This document shows positions 7,767 to 16,186 of a stretch of 39,044 nt of DNA, piece by piece. Under the pieces are notes generated by a model. It ran no database searches, was not told the origin of the DNA, and worked only from the letters and a program-made list of their open reading frames with translations. The position numbers and the translations under genes were made by a program. Source of the stretch: Streptomyces himalayensis subsp. himalayensis (GTDB lineage Bacteria > Actinomycetota > Actinomycetes > Streptomycetales > Streptomycetaceae); the NCBI RefSeq assembly GCF_013778455.1, contig NZ_JACEHE010000052.1, forward strand, positions 1-39,044, in the 5' to 3' direction. How positions within the stretch are numbered: the stretch's first letter is position 1; each line of letters begins with the position of its first letter.

Positions 7767-7781
7767 ACGAAACGGTTTCGT
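7767..7781. promoter_or_regulatory. TetR-type operator, copy 1
   Basis: Palindrome ACGAAAC-G-GTTTCGT begins 16 bp upstream of the TetR start codon. It is the reverse complement of copy 2 at 7814. GAAAC/GTTTC palindromes of this size are typical binding sites for TetR-family repressors. Confidence 0.75.
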
Positions 7782-7813
7782 ACAGCCGTGAGCTTACCCC
7801 CCGACGTATCGAA

Positions 7814-7828
7814 ACGAAACCGTTTCGT
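7814..7828. promoter_or_regulatory. TetR-type operator, copy 2
   Basis: Palindrome ACGAAAC-C-GTTTCGT has the same 15-bp arms as copy 1, centre to centre 47 bp. It lies 63 bp upstream of the TetR gene and 116 bp upstream of the divergent tricorn-like protease gene, so it could also affect that gene. Confidence 0.75.
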
Positions 7829-7944
7829 ACGTGTCGCGCGTCACCCCGCTCCCGGAGCCGCAAAATGGCCCCGGGCAAGTGCAAACGAAAATCCTCATAA
7901 CGGCACAACTTGCCATGACCCGTTCTGAGTAAAAGCATGGTTGA

Positions 7945-10900
7945 GTGGACGAGCGCGACTACACACCTGGGTATCTGCGGTTCCCGCACCTGCACCGTGA
8001 CCGCCTCTGCTTCGCGGCCGAGGACGATCTGTGGGTGGCGGCTCTGACGCCCGAGGGCAAGACCCCGGAGCGTGCCTGGCGGCTCACCGTCGACCGGACC
8101 AAGGTCAGCCACCCCCGCTTCTCGCCCGACGGCCGCCACATCGCGTTCACGACGTGGCGCAGCCTCGATCCCGAGATCCATCTCGCCCCGGTGGACGGCG
8201 GGCAGGCGCGTCGGCTCACCTACTGGGGCACCATCGACACACGCGTATGCGGCTGGGCGCCCCCCGAGAAGGACGGCAGGGCCGACATCCTGGCCGTCGC
8301 CTCGCACGGCCAGCCCTTCTCCTACTTCTCGTGGGCCTACCGCGTCCCGACCGACGGCTCCCCCGGCAACAAACTGCCCTGGGGCCCGGTTTCCGACATC
8401 GCCATCGCCGACGTGGGCGGCGAACACCTCACCCTTCTCCTCACCGGCAAGCCGCCGCACGAGCCGGCCAGCTGGAAGCGCTACCGCGGCGGCGCCATGG
8501 GCCGGCTGTGGCTGCAGGGCAGGCAGATCGCCGGGGACCTCGACGGGCATCTGGAATCCCCGATGTTCGTCGACGGCCGGATCGCCTTCCTCTCCGACCA
8601 CGAAGGCGTCGGCAACCTGTACTCCTGCCTGCCCGACGGCTCCGACCTGCGCCGCCACACCGACCACGACGCCTTCTACGCCCGGAACGCGTCGTCGGAC
8701 GGCATGCGCGTCGTGTACCAGTGCGCGGGCGAGCTCTGGCTCGTCGACGACTTCTCGCCCGGCGGCGAGCCGCGCCGCCTGGACGTACGCCTCGGCGGCC
8801 CGCGCGCCGGACGCCGCCGCTACCAGGTGCCGGCTGCCAACAACATCGACGCGCTCTCCGTGGACACGACGGGCCGGGCCAGCGCGGTGGTCGTCCGGGG
8901 CAGCCTGTACTGGCTCACGCACCGGGACGGCCCGTCGCGCGTGATCAGGGACATCCCAGGCGAACGGGTCCGCATGCCGGAGATGCTCGGCACCGGCGGC
9001 CAGGTCGCCTACGTCACGGACGCGGACGGCGAGGACGCTGTCGAGATCGCCGATCTGCCGCGGGCCAGCGGCGCCCGCGAGCCCCGCCGCCTCGCCTCCG
9101 GCCGACTCGGCCGCGTACAGGAACTGGTGGCCGACCCCGCGGGCGAGCGGCTCGCCATCGCCTCGCACGACGGGCGGCTGCTGCTGATCAGCGTGACGGG
9201 CGAGACGGGCACCGAGGAGTCCGAGGGCGCCTCCGAAACGGAAGCCGCGACCGGAGAACCCGCGGCCGGAGAACCCGTGGCCGGAGAACCCGTGGCCGGA
9301 GAACCCGCGGCCGGAGAGGTGACCGAGCTGATCCGGTCCATCAACGGGCCAGTACGCGATCTCGCCTTCTCTCCCGACGGCGCCTGGATCACCTGGTCCC
9401 ACCCGGGCATCGGGCGCTCCCTGCGCCAGATCAAGATCGCGCGGATCAGCGACCGGACGATCGTGGACGTCACCAACGGCCGCTTCGAGGACGAGAACCC
9501 CGTGTTCACCCGGGACGGCCGCTATCTGGCGTTCCTCTCCTGGCGCGGCTTCGACCCGGTCTACGACGTGCACACCGGCGACCTGTCCTTCCCGCTCGGC
9601 TGCCGCCCCTACCTCGTACCGCTGTCGTCGGCCACGCCCTCGCCCTTCGCGCTGTCGCCCGACGGCCGCCCGGCCGCTGGCGGGCTCGACCCGGATGCGG
9701 GCGAGGCGGGCGGCACCGTCATCGTGGAGATCGAGGGTCTTGAGAACCGGGTGACGCCGTTCCCGGTGTCCGCGTCCAAGTACTCGGGGCTGCGCCCGGT
9801 CGCGGGCGGCGGCCTGGTGTGGCTGCGCTGGCCCATCTCCGGAGCCCTCGGCGAGACGTTCGTCAACCCGAGCGACACGACCGGCCGGCCGACGCTGGAG
9901 CACTTCGACCTCGCCAAGGCGAGGAAGTCCGAACTGGTTGTCCACCTCGACTCGTTCGCGGTCAGCGGCGACGGCACCCGGCTCGTCGTGGTGGACGAAG
10001 GCGATCTGAAGGCCGTCCCCTCCAACGAGCTGGGCGACAGCGACTCGACCGTCTGGATAGACCTGCGCCGCATCCTGCACGAGGCCGATCCGGCCGCCGA
10101 GTGGCGCCAGGCGTACAACGAGGCCGGGCGCATCATCCGCGACTACTTCTGGGAGCCGCACATGTGCGGCATCGACTGGCCGGCCGTCCTGGACCAGTAC
10201 CGGCCGCTGGTCGAACGGGTCGCATCCCCCGACGAGTTCGCCGACCTGATGCGCGAGGTCCTGGGCGAGCTGGGCACATCCCATGCGTACGTCACCCCGG
10301 CCCGCCGCAACGAGGGCCCGCCGCACTACCAGCGCGCGATCGGCCTGCTCGGCGCCAACCTCGTCCGGCGGGGCGACAACTGGGTGGTCAAGCGTGTCCT
10401 GCCCGGCGAGTCCTCCGACTCCAAGGCGCGCTCCCCACTCGCCGGCCATGGCATCCGCGAGGGCGAGATCCTCACCCATGTCGACGGCCGCCCGGTCGAC
10501 CCCGTCACCGGCCCCTACCCGCTGCTCGCGGGCGCGGGCGGCACCACGGTCGAGCTGACCTTCGCCACGGCGGAGGGCGAGGGCCACGCTCGCCGGGTCG
10601 CCGTGATCCCGCTCATCGACGAGCGGCCCCTGCGCTACCAGGACTGGGTCGCCAAACGCCGCGCCGTCGTCCGCGAGTTGAGCGGCGGCAAGTGCGGCTA
10701 TCTGCACATCCCCGACATGGGCGGCTCCGGCTGGGCGCAGTTCAACCGCGATCTGCGCATGGAGGTGTCCCGCCCCGTCCTGATCGTGGACGTACGCGGC
10801 AACGCGGGCGGACACATCAGCGAGCTCGTCATCGAGAAGCTGACCCGCACGATCCTCGGCTGGGACCTGACGCGCAACGCCCAGCCCGTCTCGTACACCT

Positions 10901-11316
10901 CGAACGCGCCGCGCGGCCCGATCGTCGCCCTTGCCGACGAAGCGACCTCATCGGACGGCGACATGATTACGGCGGCCTTCAAGCTGCTGGAGCTGGGCCC
11001 CGTGGTGGGGCAGCGCACCTGGGGCGGCGTGGTCGGCATGACGGGCCGTCACCGCCTGGGCGACGGCACGGTCATCACGGTGCCGATGAACGCGGCCTGG
11101 TTCGACGCGTACGGCTGGTCCGTCGAGAACCACGGCGTCACCCCGGACATCGAGGTGGCGCGCACCCCCGTCGACTGGGCGGAGGGCCGCAACACCCAAC
11201 TCCACGAAGCGGTCAAGGTGGCCCTGGACCTCCTGACCCACCACCCGGCCTCGACCCCACCGGACTACACAAGGGTCCCGAAGCGGGTCCGCCCGCAACT
11301 CCCGCCGCGGCACTGA
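7945..11316 (+). CDS. Tricorn-type serine protease (S41 family)
   Basis: Large cytosolic protease that in Thermoplasma forms a hexameric ring and trims proteasome products to small peptides. The 1123-residue protein begins with a beta-propeller region (YLRFPHLHRDRLCFAAEDDLWVA, then repeated FSPDG blades). A second propeller, a PDZ-like domain (~800-890) and a C-terminal S41 core follow. The tricorn catalytic residues are all present: S779-H780 in LGTSHAYVTP, the nucleophile S1003 in TSSDGDM, and E1061 in VENHGVTPD. The GTG start at 7945 keeps the conserved N-terminus; no good ribosome site is seen. A short in-frame tandem repeat lies between the propellers, probably in a surface loop. Confidence 0.9.
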   Translation: MDERDYTPGYLRFPHLHRDRLCFAAEDDLWVAALTPEGKTPERAWRLTVDRTKVSHPRFSPDGRHIAFTTWRSLDPEIHLAPVDGGQARRLTYWGTIDTRVCGWAPPEKDGRADILAVASHGQPFSYFSWAYRVPTDGSPGNKLPWGPVSDIAIADVGGEHLTLLLTGKPPHEPASWKRYRGGAMGRLWLQGRQIAGDLDGHLESPMFVDGRIAFLSDHEGVGNLYSCLPDGSDLRRHTDHDAFYARNASSDGMRVVYQCAGELWLVDDFSPGGEPRRLDVRLGGPRAGRRRYQVPAANNIDALSVDTTGRASAVVVRGSLYWLTHRDGPSRVIRDIPGERVRMPEMLGTGGQVAYVTDADGEDAVEIADLPRASGAREPRRLASGRLGRVQELVADPAGERLAIASHDGRLLLISVTGETGTEESEGASETEAATGEPAAGEPVAGEPVAGEPAAGEVTELIRSINGPVRDLAFSPDGAWITWSHPGIGRSLRQIKIARISDRTIVDVTNGRFEDENPVFTRDGRYLAFLSWRGFDPVYDVHTGDLSFPLGCRPYLVPLSSATPSPFALSPDGRPAAGGLDPDAGEAGGTVIVEIEGLENRVTPFPVSASKYSGLRPVAGGGLVWLRWPISGALGETFVNPSDTTGRPTLEHFDLAKARKSELVVHLDSFAVSGDGTRLVVVDEGDLKAVPSNELGDSDSTVWIDLRRILHEADPAAEWRQAYNEAGRIIRDYFWEPHMCGIDWPAVLDQYRPLVERVASPDEFADLMREVLGELGTSHAYVTPARRNEGPPHYQRAIGLLGANLVRRGDNWVVKRVLPGESSDSKARSPLAGHGIREGEILTHVDGRPVDPVTGPYPLLAGAGGTTVELTFATAEGEGHARRVAVIPLIDERPLRYQDWVAKRRAVVRELSGGKCGYLHIPDMGGSGWAQFNRDLRMEVSRPVLIVDVRGNAGGHISELVIEKLTRTILGWDLTRNAQPVSYTSNAPRGPIVALADEATSSDGDMITAAFKLLELGPVVGQRTWGGVVGMTGRHRLGDGTVITVPMNAAWFDAYGWSVENHGVTPDIEVARTPVDWAEGRNTQLHEAVKVALDLLTHHPASTPPDYTRVPKRVRPQLPPRH
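9253..9312 (+). repeat. 15-bp tandem repeat inside the tricorn gene
   Basis: Four units of GGAGAACCCGYGGCC run head to tail and encode GEPAA/GEPVA repeats. The preceding sequence (EEASETEAAT-like) is acidic and low complexity. The period is a multiple of three, so copy-number change would keep the frame. Confidence 0.85.
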
Positions 11317-11381
11317 GGGGTGGGGCGCGTCCGCGGCACTGAGTTGAGGGGTGGGGCGCGGGCACTGAGGGGTGGGGCGCG
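11309..11381 (+). repeat. Three direct copies of the tricorn gene end
   Basis: GGCACTGAGGGGTGGGGCGCG occurs at 11309-11329 and 11361-11381. A middle copy at 11335-11360 carries an extra 5 bp. The first copy contains the tricorn stop codon. The array looks like local tandem duplication of the gene's last bases. Confidence 0.8.
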
Positions 11382-11414
11382 CGGTCGACCGTTGTGGACA
11401 ATCGTTCCAAGCAG

Positions 11415-11444
11415 AAGGGGCGCCCCAACCTTGGGGCACCCCTT
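11415..11444. terminator. Terminator between convergent tricorn and small-protein genes
   Basis: AAGGGGCGCCCCAA (11415-11428) pairs with TTGGGGCACCCCTT (11431-11444) with one mismatch and a 2-nt loop. It lies between two converging genes. Confidence 0.7.
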
Positions 11445-11459
11445 CAAGCAGAGCGCAGC

Positions 11460-11681
11460 TCAGACCTCGTACTCGTCCCGGTCGTGCCGGTCCTCATCCA
11501 TGTCCCGAGGAGTCCGCCGCGAAGACTCCTCCTCGGGCATGTGCGAGCCCGGCTCACGCCGCCCCCGCTCACCCGGCTTCTGCGGAGACCGTCCACGCTC
11601 ACGCTTCTCCCGGGCGATCTTCTCCTTCGCCTGCTCGGAGAGCTGCTCTCCCTTGTCCTTGAACTGGTCCATCATGCCCAT
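11460..11681 (-). CDS. Small highly charged hypothetical protein
   Basis: 73 residues, almost entirely charged (MGMMDQFKDKGEQLSEQAKE, then many RER, PEEE and DRHDRDEYE clusters), with no hydrophobic core. The first ~25 residues could form an amphipathic helix; the rest is probably disordered. GGGAG lies 9 nt before the ATG and a terminator follows, which supports a real gene. Streptomyces genomes contain many such small hydrophilic proteins. No function can be assigned. Confidence 0.6.
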   Translation of the reverse strand: MGMMDQFKDKGEQLSEQAKEKIAREKRERGRSPQKPGERGRREPGSHMPEEESSRRTPRDMDEDRHDRDEYEV

Positions 11682-11850
11682 GCGGGTTCACTCCCAAATG
11701 GCTGAGGGGATGGGGCCTCTGTCAGAGTGACACGCCCGGACATACGCCGCATTTCGATCAGCGACCGCACGACTACGGACCGTACAAACCTCAGCTGAGA
11801 CGGGCAAAACCAGCCCACGGAGCATCGCTGAAAGACCCCGCGGCGGAAAC

Positions 11851-12762
11851 CTACCCGCCCCGCACCCCCCGCGCCCGCTCGTCCGCCGCTCCCCCGGCCC
11901 CCACAAGCCCCTTGGACACACCCCCGAGCCGCGCCCCGAACCGCCGCATCTCGCGCTGCCCCACCGTGCCGATGATTCCGGGGAGATACCCGCGCACCGA
12001 CTGCATCCCGCGCAACCACCACTGCCCATACACATGACTCGACCGCCGTTCGATCCCGGCGACGATCCGGTCGACCGCAGGCCCCAGCGGATACGTCTTG
12101 TTCGACGGCCACGGCAGCCGCTGCCGCAACTCCCGCATCACGTCGTCCTGGTCGGCACCCCGCACCATGTCCGTGTCGGTCCACGACAGATACGCGACAC
12201 CGACCCGCACGCCCTTGTACCCGACCTCGGCGCGCAGGCTGTGGGCATACGCCTCCACGCCGGACTTGGACGCGCAGTAGGCCGTCATCATGGGCGCCGG
12301 AGTCACGGCGGCCAGCGAGGCGATCTGCAGCAGATATCCCCGGCTCTCTGTCAGCGCCGGAAGGAACGCCCGCGCGGTGACTGCGGATCCGATCAGATTG
12401 ACCTCGATCACCCGCCGCCAGGCCACCGGGTCGGAGTCCACGAACGGCCCGCCCGTCGCGACACCCGCGTTGGCCACGACGACGTCCACCTTCCCGAACC
12501 GTTCCTCGACCTCCTGCGCGACCCTCGCCATCGCCTCGTGGTCGGTGACATCGGCGTACCAGTGGTCGCTGTCGGAGTGCAGCCGCTCGGACACCTCCTT
12601 CAGCGCGTCCGGCTCCAGTCCGACGAGCGCGATCCTGGCGCCGCGCGCCGACAGCTTGCGCGCCAGCAGCTCACCGACGCCCCGCGCGGCACCGGTGACG
12701 ACGACGACCTGCCCCTCGAGGCTCGCCCTGCCCCTGCTGCCCGTACTGCCCCTGCTGCTCAT
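11851..12762 (-). CDS. Short-chain dehydrogenase/reductase
   Basis: Classical SDR, an NAD(P)H-dependent oxidoreductase of alcohols or ketones. The 303-residue protein has the Rossmann glycine motif TGAARGVG, the NAG motif in VVANAGVATG, a catalytic Ser in LLQIASLAA and the YCASK Tyr-Lys pair. The length exceeds the usual ~250 because of a C-terminal extension (YGQWWLRGMQSVRGYLPGIIG and a Gly/Arg-rich tail). Its ATG overlaps the hydrolase stop as ATGA, so the genes are translationally coupled. In this operon it could supply or consume the ketone/alcohol of the monooxygenase pathway; that role is inferred from position. Confidence 0.87.
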   Translation of the reverse strand: MSSRGSTGSRGRASLEGQVVVVTGAARGVGELLARKLSARGARIALVGLEPDALKEVSERLHSDSDHWYADVTDHEAMARVAQEVEERFGKVDVVVANAGVATGGPFVDSDPVAWRRVIEVNLIGSAVTARAFLPALTESRGYLLQIASLAAVTPAPMMTAYCASKSGVEAYAHSLRAEVGYKGVRVGVAYLSWTDTDMVRGADQDDVMRELRQRLPWPSNKTYPLGPAVDRIVAGIERRSSHVYGQWWLRGMQSVRGYLPGIIGTVGQREMRRFGARLGGVSKGLVGAGGAADERARGVRGG

Positions 12763-13787
12763 GGCGATGCTGTCCCCTTCACCTGTGGGTGGGCCGCGTC
12801 CAGATCGATCGCGTTCAGGTCGATCGCGTTCAGGTCGGTGGCGTTCAGGTCGGTGGCGTTCCGGCGGGTCCCGTTCACCTGTGCGTACGTCGCGACGAGT
12901 TCACGGATCCGGCCGGTGACCGCCTCGGGCGCCTCCACCGGCGTCATATGGCCGAGCCCGGGAAGTTCGGTCAGTCCGACGCAGTCGGGCAGAGCCGCCG
13001 CGAGATTGCGCGCATGCACGACCGGGGTGAGCCGGTCGGCCGTCCCCGCGATGACCGCGGTCGGCATCGTCAACTCCCGGACGCCCGCGTCGAGATCGAG
13101 CTCATTGAGCACATGCGACCAGCCGTACCGCACCGCCCGCGGGCAGGCATGCACGATGCGCGCACACGCCTCGACCATCTCGGGCGACGATCCCACACCC
13201 ATCGTCGCGTACCGCAGAATCCGCTTGGCTGGCCCGGAGACGGGCCCGAGCGGCGCCCGCGAGCCGAGCACCGACCGGGTGATACGGGTGCGCAGCGCCC
13301 CCGCCCGCAACGGCACCACCAGCGACTCGGCGACCAGCCGGGAGCTGCCGGTGCTGCACAGCAGTACGGCGGCCGCGTGCTCCTGGAACGCGGCCCGCCC
13401 CGCGGCCGCCATCATCGTCATGCCGCCCATGGAGTGCCCCGCGAGCACGGCTTTCTCGCCCGGTTCGAGGGTGGCGGCCAGCACCGCCTCCAGGTCGTCG
13501 GCGAGCGCCCGCGTGCTGTATCCGCCCGGCGCGGCGGCCGCGGGACTGCGCCCGTGCCCGCGCTGGTCGTACGTGATCACGCGGTGATCGGCAGCGAGCG
13601 AGCGTATCTGCGCGGCCCAGAACGCCGTCGAGCAGGTCCAGCCGTGCGCCAGCACCACGGCGGGCGCGCCGTCCGGACCGTGCGTCTCGACGTGCAGACG
13701 GGCGCCGTCGGCGGACACCGCGGTGAGCTCACGGGCAGGGGCAGGCGGCGCATAGGGCCCGGAGGCCACGTGCATGAGTGTGCTCAC
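12759..13787 (-). CDS. Alpha/beta hydrolase (probable esterase)
   Basis: 342-residue hydrolase. Visible features are the oxyanion segment VLAHGWTCSTAFW, YDQRGHGRS, the nucleophile elbow GHSMGGM, an acid in AGTADRLTP and the catalytic His in LPGLGHMTP. The GTG at 13787 forms a GTGA overlap with the monooxygenase stop and is preferred over the ATG at 13775. It sits between a Baeyer-Villiger monooxygenase and an SDR, so hydrolysis of the ester or lactone made by the monooxygenase is the natural role. After the catalytic domain the C-terminus carries a tandem pentapeptide (DLNAT/DLNAI) encoded by a 15-bp DNA repeat, which is unusual for the family. Confidence 0.87.
   Translation of the reverse strand: MSTLMHVASGPYAPPAPARELTAVSADGARLHVETHGPDGAPAVVLAHGWTCSTAFWAAQIRSLAADHRVITYDQRGHGRSPAAAAPGGYSTRALADDLEAVLAATLEPGEKAVLAGHSMGGMTMMAAAGRAAFQEHAAAVLLCSTGSSRLVAESLVVPLRAGALRTRITRSVLGSRAPLGPVSGPAKRILRYATMGVGSSPEMVEACARIVHACPRAVRYGWSHVLNELDLDAGVRELTMPTAVIAGTADRLTPVVHARNLAAALPDCVGLTELPGLGHMTPVEAPEAVTGRIRELVATYAQVNGTRRNATDLNATDLNAIDLNAIDLDAAHPQVKGTASP
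12791..12865 (-). repeat. 15-bp tandem repeat at the 3' end of the hydrolase gene
   Basis: About five head-to-tail units of CGATCGCGTTCAGGT or CGGTGGCGTTCAGGT, ending in a degenerate unit, encode NATDL/NAIDL repeats in the last ~25 residues of the hydrolase. The pattern loosely resembles pentapeptide-repeat coils but is far too short to form that fold. Confidence 0.85.
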
Positions 13788-15337
13788 GCCCCGGCCTCCG
13801 CCTTCTCCGCCTTGCCGGTACGAGCTGCGGGAGCCGCCTGGGAGGCGTTCTGCTTCGGGACCTTCGGCGCCCTGATCACCTCGTACTCGGAGAGGTCCAC
13901 GCGGCGCGTGGCGTTCCGGAACTCGGTCGTCGTCCCGGGCCAGATCGTCGTGTTGCGGCCGTTCGCATCCAGGTACCAGCTGGTGCAGCCACCGGTGTTC
14001 CACACGGTGCGCTTCATGCGCTCCTGGACGCGGTGGTTCCAGGCGGTCACGGCGCTTCGCCGCGCACCGAGCGCGACCCGGCCACCGAGGACGTCGAGCT
14101 GCCGCACAAAGTCGGCCATGTAGTTCAGCTGGGACTCGATCATCAGGATCATCGAGGAGTTCCCGAGACCGGTGTTGGGCCCGATGATCGTCATCCAGTT
14201 CGGGAAGCCGGCCGCCGTCGCCCCACGCAGCGCGGCCATGCCGGAATCGCTCCAGCTCTCGGCCAGCGTCTTGCCCTCGGCGCCGACGACGCGGTCCGCG
14301 ATCGGCATGTCGGTGACGTGGAATCCCGTACCGAAGATGATCGCGTCGACCTCGGCCTCACTCCCGTCGGCGGCCACGACGGTCGACCCGCGCACCTCGG
14401 CAAGACCGCTCGCGACGACGTCCACATTGGCCTGCGCGAGCGCCGGATAGTACGAACTGGAGAGCAGGATGCGCTTGCAGCCGATGCGGTACGAAGGCGT
14501 GAGCCTGGCCCGCAGCTCCGGGTCCTTGATGGCGCGGGCCATGTTGCGCTTGGCCAGCTGCTCGACGATGCCCAGCTCGCTCGGCCGCTTGGTGAACGCC
14601 TGGACCTGCAACTCCCGGATCCCCCACAGCAGTCCACGGCGCAGCTGCGTGGTGAACGGCAACTGCCGGTGCAGCCACCGCTCGAGGCCGCCGATGGCCC
14701 GGTCCATGCGGGGCATCACCCAGGGCGGGGTCCGCTGGAACAGCGTCAGCCGCGCCACGTCGGGCTGGATGGACGGCACGATCTGGATCGCGGAGGCCCC
14801 CGTACCGACCATCGCCACACGCTTGCCGCGCAGGTCGTAGTCGTGGTCCCAGCGGGCGGAGTGGAACACCTTGCCGGGGAAGGTGTCGAGCCCCGGGATG
14901 TCCGGCACCTTGGGATCCGAGAGCGGACCGGTGGCGGAGACGACGACGTCGGCGGTGAGGGTTCCGCTGCTGGTCTCCACCTCCCAGTACAGCTTCTCGG
15001 TGTCCCAGCGCATCGTCTTCACCTCGGAGTCGAGGCGGATGTGCGGCCGCAGCCGGAACACGTCCGCGACATGCTCCAGGTACTCGCGGATGTGCTCCTG
15101 CCCCGAGAAGGCGCGCGGCCAGTCCGGGTTGGGCGCGAACGAGAACGAATAGAGATGCGACGGCACATCACATGCGCACCCGGGATAGCTGTTGTCCCGC
15201 CAGGTGCCGCCGACCGAGCCCGCCCGCTCCAGTACGACGAAGTCGGTGATGCCCTCCCTGCGCAACCGGACGGCGGCACCGAGCCCGCCGAACCCGGACC
15301 CGATCACCGCCACGCGGACATGTTCGTGCTCGGCCAT
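13784..15337 (-). CDS. Baeyer-Villiger-type flavin monooxygenase
   Basis: FAD- and NADPH-dependent class B monooxygenase that inserts oxygen next to a ketone to make an ester or lactone. The 517-residue protein has an N-terminal FAD motif (AVIGSGFGGLGAA) and a second nucleotide motif (AMVGTGASAIQ). Between them is the Baeyer-Villiger fingerprint FxGxxxHxxxWD as FPGKVFHSARWD. GGGAGG lies 7 nt upstream of the ATG. It is the first gene of a coupled operon with a hydrolase and an SDR, comparable in composition to the mycobacterial mymA operon. The MerR gene is divergent. The substrate is unknown. Confidence 0.9.
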   Translation of the reverse strand: MAEHEHVRVAVIGSGFGGLGAAVRLRREGITDFVVLERAGSVGGTWRDNSYPGCACDVPSHLYSFSFAPNPDWPRAFSGQEHIREYLEHVADVFRLRPHIRLDSEVKTMRWDTEKLYWEVETSSGTLTADVVVSATGPLSDPKVPDIPGLDTFPGKVFHSARWDHDYDLRGKRVAMVGTGASAIQIVPSIQPDVARLTLFQRTPPWVMPRMDRAIGGLERWLHRQLPFTTQLRRGLLWGIRELQVQAFTKRPSELGIVEQLAKRNMARAIKDPELRARLTPSYRIGCKRILLSSSYYPALAQANVDVVASGLAEVRGSTVVAADGSEAEVDAIIFGTGFHVTDMPIADRVVGAEGKTLAESWSDSGMAALRGATAAGFPNWMTIIGPNTGLGNSSMILMIESQLNYMADFVRQLDVLGGRVALGARRSAVTAWNHRVQERMKRTVWNTGGCTSWYLDANGRNTTIWPGTTTEFRNATRRVDLSEYEVIRAPKVPKQNASQAAPAARTGKAEKAEAGA

Positions 15338-15369
15338 GCCTGTGCCTCCCCGATCGATCCCGCGACCTT

Positions 15370-15391
15370 GCCAGTGAACACTGGCGCAGTG
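15370..15391. promoter_or_regulatory. Candidate MerR operator between the monooxygenase operon and merR
   Basis: GCCAGTG-AA-CACTGGC (15370-15385) is a near-perfect palindrome. It overlaps a second one, CACTG-GCG-CAGTG (15379-15391), and a further CAGTG half-site follows at 15404. It lies 33 bp upstream of the monooxygenase start. Binding by the divergent MerR protein is inferred from position only. Confidence 0.5.
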
Positions 15392-15483
15392 GGGAGGTTA
15401 GAGCAGTGCCGTACTGAGGGGTAGGGGGCGGGCCGGGAAAGTTACCGGCGGTATCAGTCAGCGGTACGACATAGTCTGCTGCC

Positions 15484-16179
15484 GTGGCAGAGGGGCGAGA
15501 GGGACGCGAGTACCGCATGGCGGAGCTGGCCAAGGAGGCCGGCATCACGGTGCGAACCCTGCGCTTCTACCGCGAACGCAGGCTCCTCCCGCCACCGCGC
15601 CGCCAGGGCCGCATCGCCTGGTACGGCGAACACCACCTGGCCCGGCTGCGGACCATCTCCGCCCTGCTGGAACGCGGACACACGCTCAACGGCATCGCCG
15701 AACTCGCCGAAGCCTTCGACCACGGCCGCGACGTCGGCGAACTCCTGGGCTTCGACGCCCCGTCGGAGGAGACCCCGGTCCGCCTCTCGCCCGAGGAACT
15801 GGCCGACCATTTCGCGGGCGAGGTCACCCCGGAGAACCTCGCCGCCGCCCTGGAGCTCGGCTACCTGGGCACCGACGGCGGCGAGATCGTGCACGTCAGC
15901 CGCCGCCTGCTGGACGTGTCGTCGGCGATGGTCCGCGAGGGCATCCCCCTGGCCGCCGTCCTGGAGGCGGGCCGCCGCGTCCGCGAACACGCGGACGCCC
16001 TGGCCGAGATCTTCACCGAACTCGTCGCCGCCCACGCGTCACCGGAGGACGTCCAGCGACTGCGCCCGCTCGCGAAGAGCGTGGTGGAGGCGGAACTGTC
16101 GATGGCGCTGGACCGGAGGCTGGCGGCCGGTCAGAACACGGAGCCGGACGAGGAGAAGAAAGCCGGCTCAGGCAGCTAG
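15484..16179 (+). CDS. MerR-family transcriptional regulator
   Basis: 231-residue regulator with an N-terminal winged helix (YRMAELAKEAGITVRTLRFYRERRLLPPPRRQGRIAWYGEHHLARL) of clear MerR type. A dimerisation helix and a helical C-terminal domain follow, with no metal-binding Cys cluster. An organic effector or protein ligand is therefore more likely than a metal. Translation starts at GTG. It is divergent from the monooxygenase-hydrolase-SDR operon with a 146-bp gap containing overlapping palindromes, so it most likely controls that operon and itself. Confidence 0.85.
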   Translation: MAEGREGREYRMAELAKEAGITVRTLRFYRERRLLPPPRRQGRIAWYGEHHLARLRTISALLERGHTLNGIAELAEAFDHGRDVGELLGFDAPSEETPVRLSPEELADHFAGEVTPENLAAALELGYLGTDGGEIVHVSRRLLDVSSAMVREGIPLAAVLEAGRRVREHADALAEIFTELVAAHASPEDVQRLRPLAKSVVEAELSMALDRRLAAGQNTEPDEEKKAGSGS

Positions 16180-16186
16180 GCCATAG

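Noticed and set aside
7738..10815. Long open frame antisense to the tricorn protease
   Set aside because: The sense strand has complete catalytic motifs. The antisense product has only biased composition.
13784..15337. Part of a secondary-metabolite cluster
   Set aside because: Only three coupled oxidoreduction/hydrolysis genes and a regulator are present. No core biosynthetic enzyme lies nearby.
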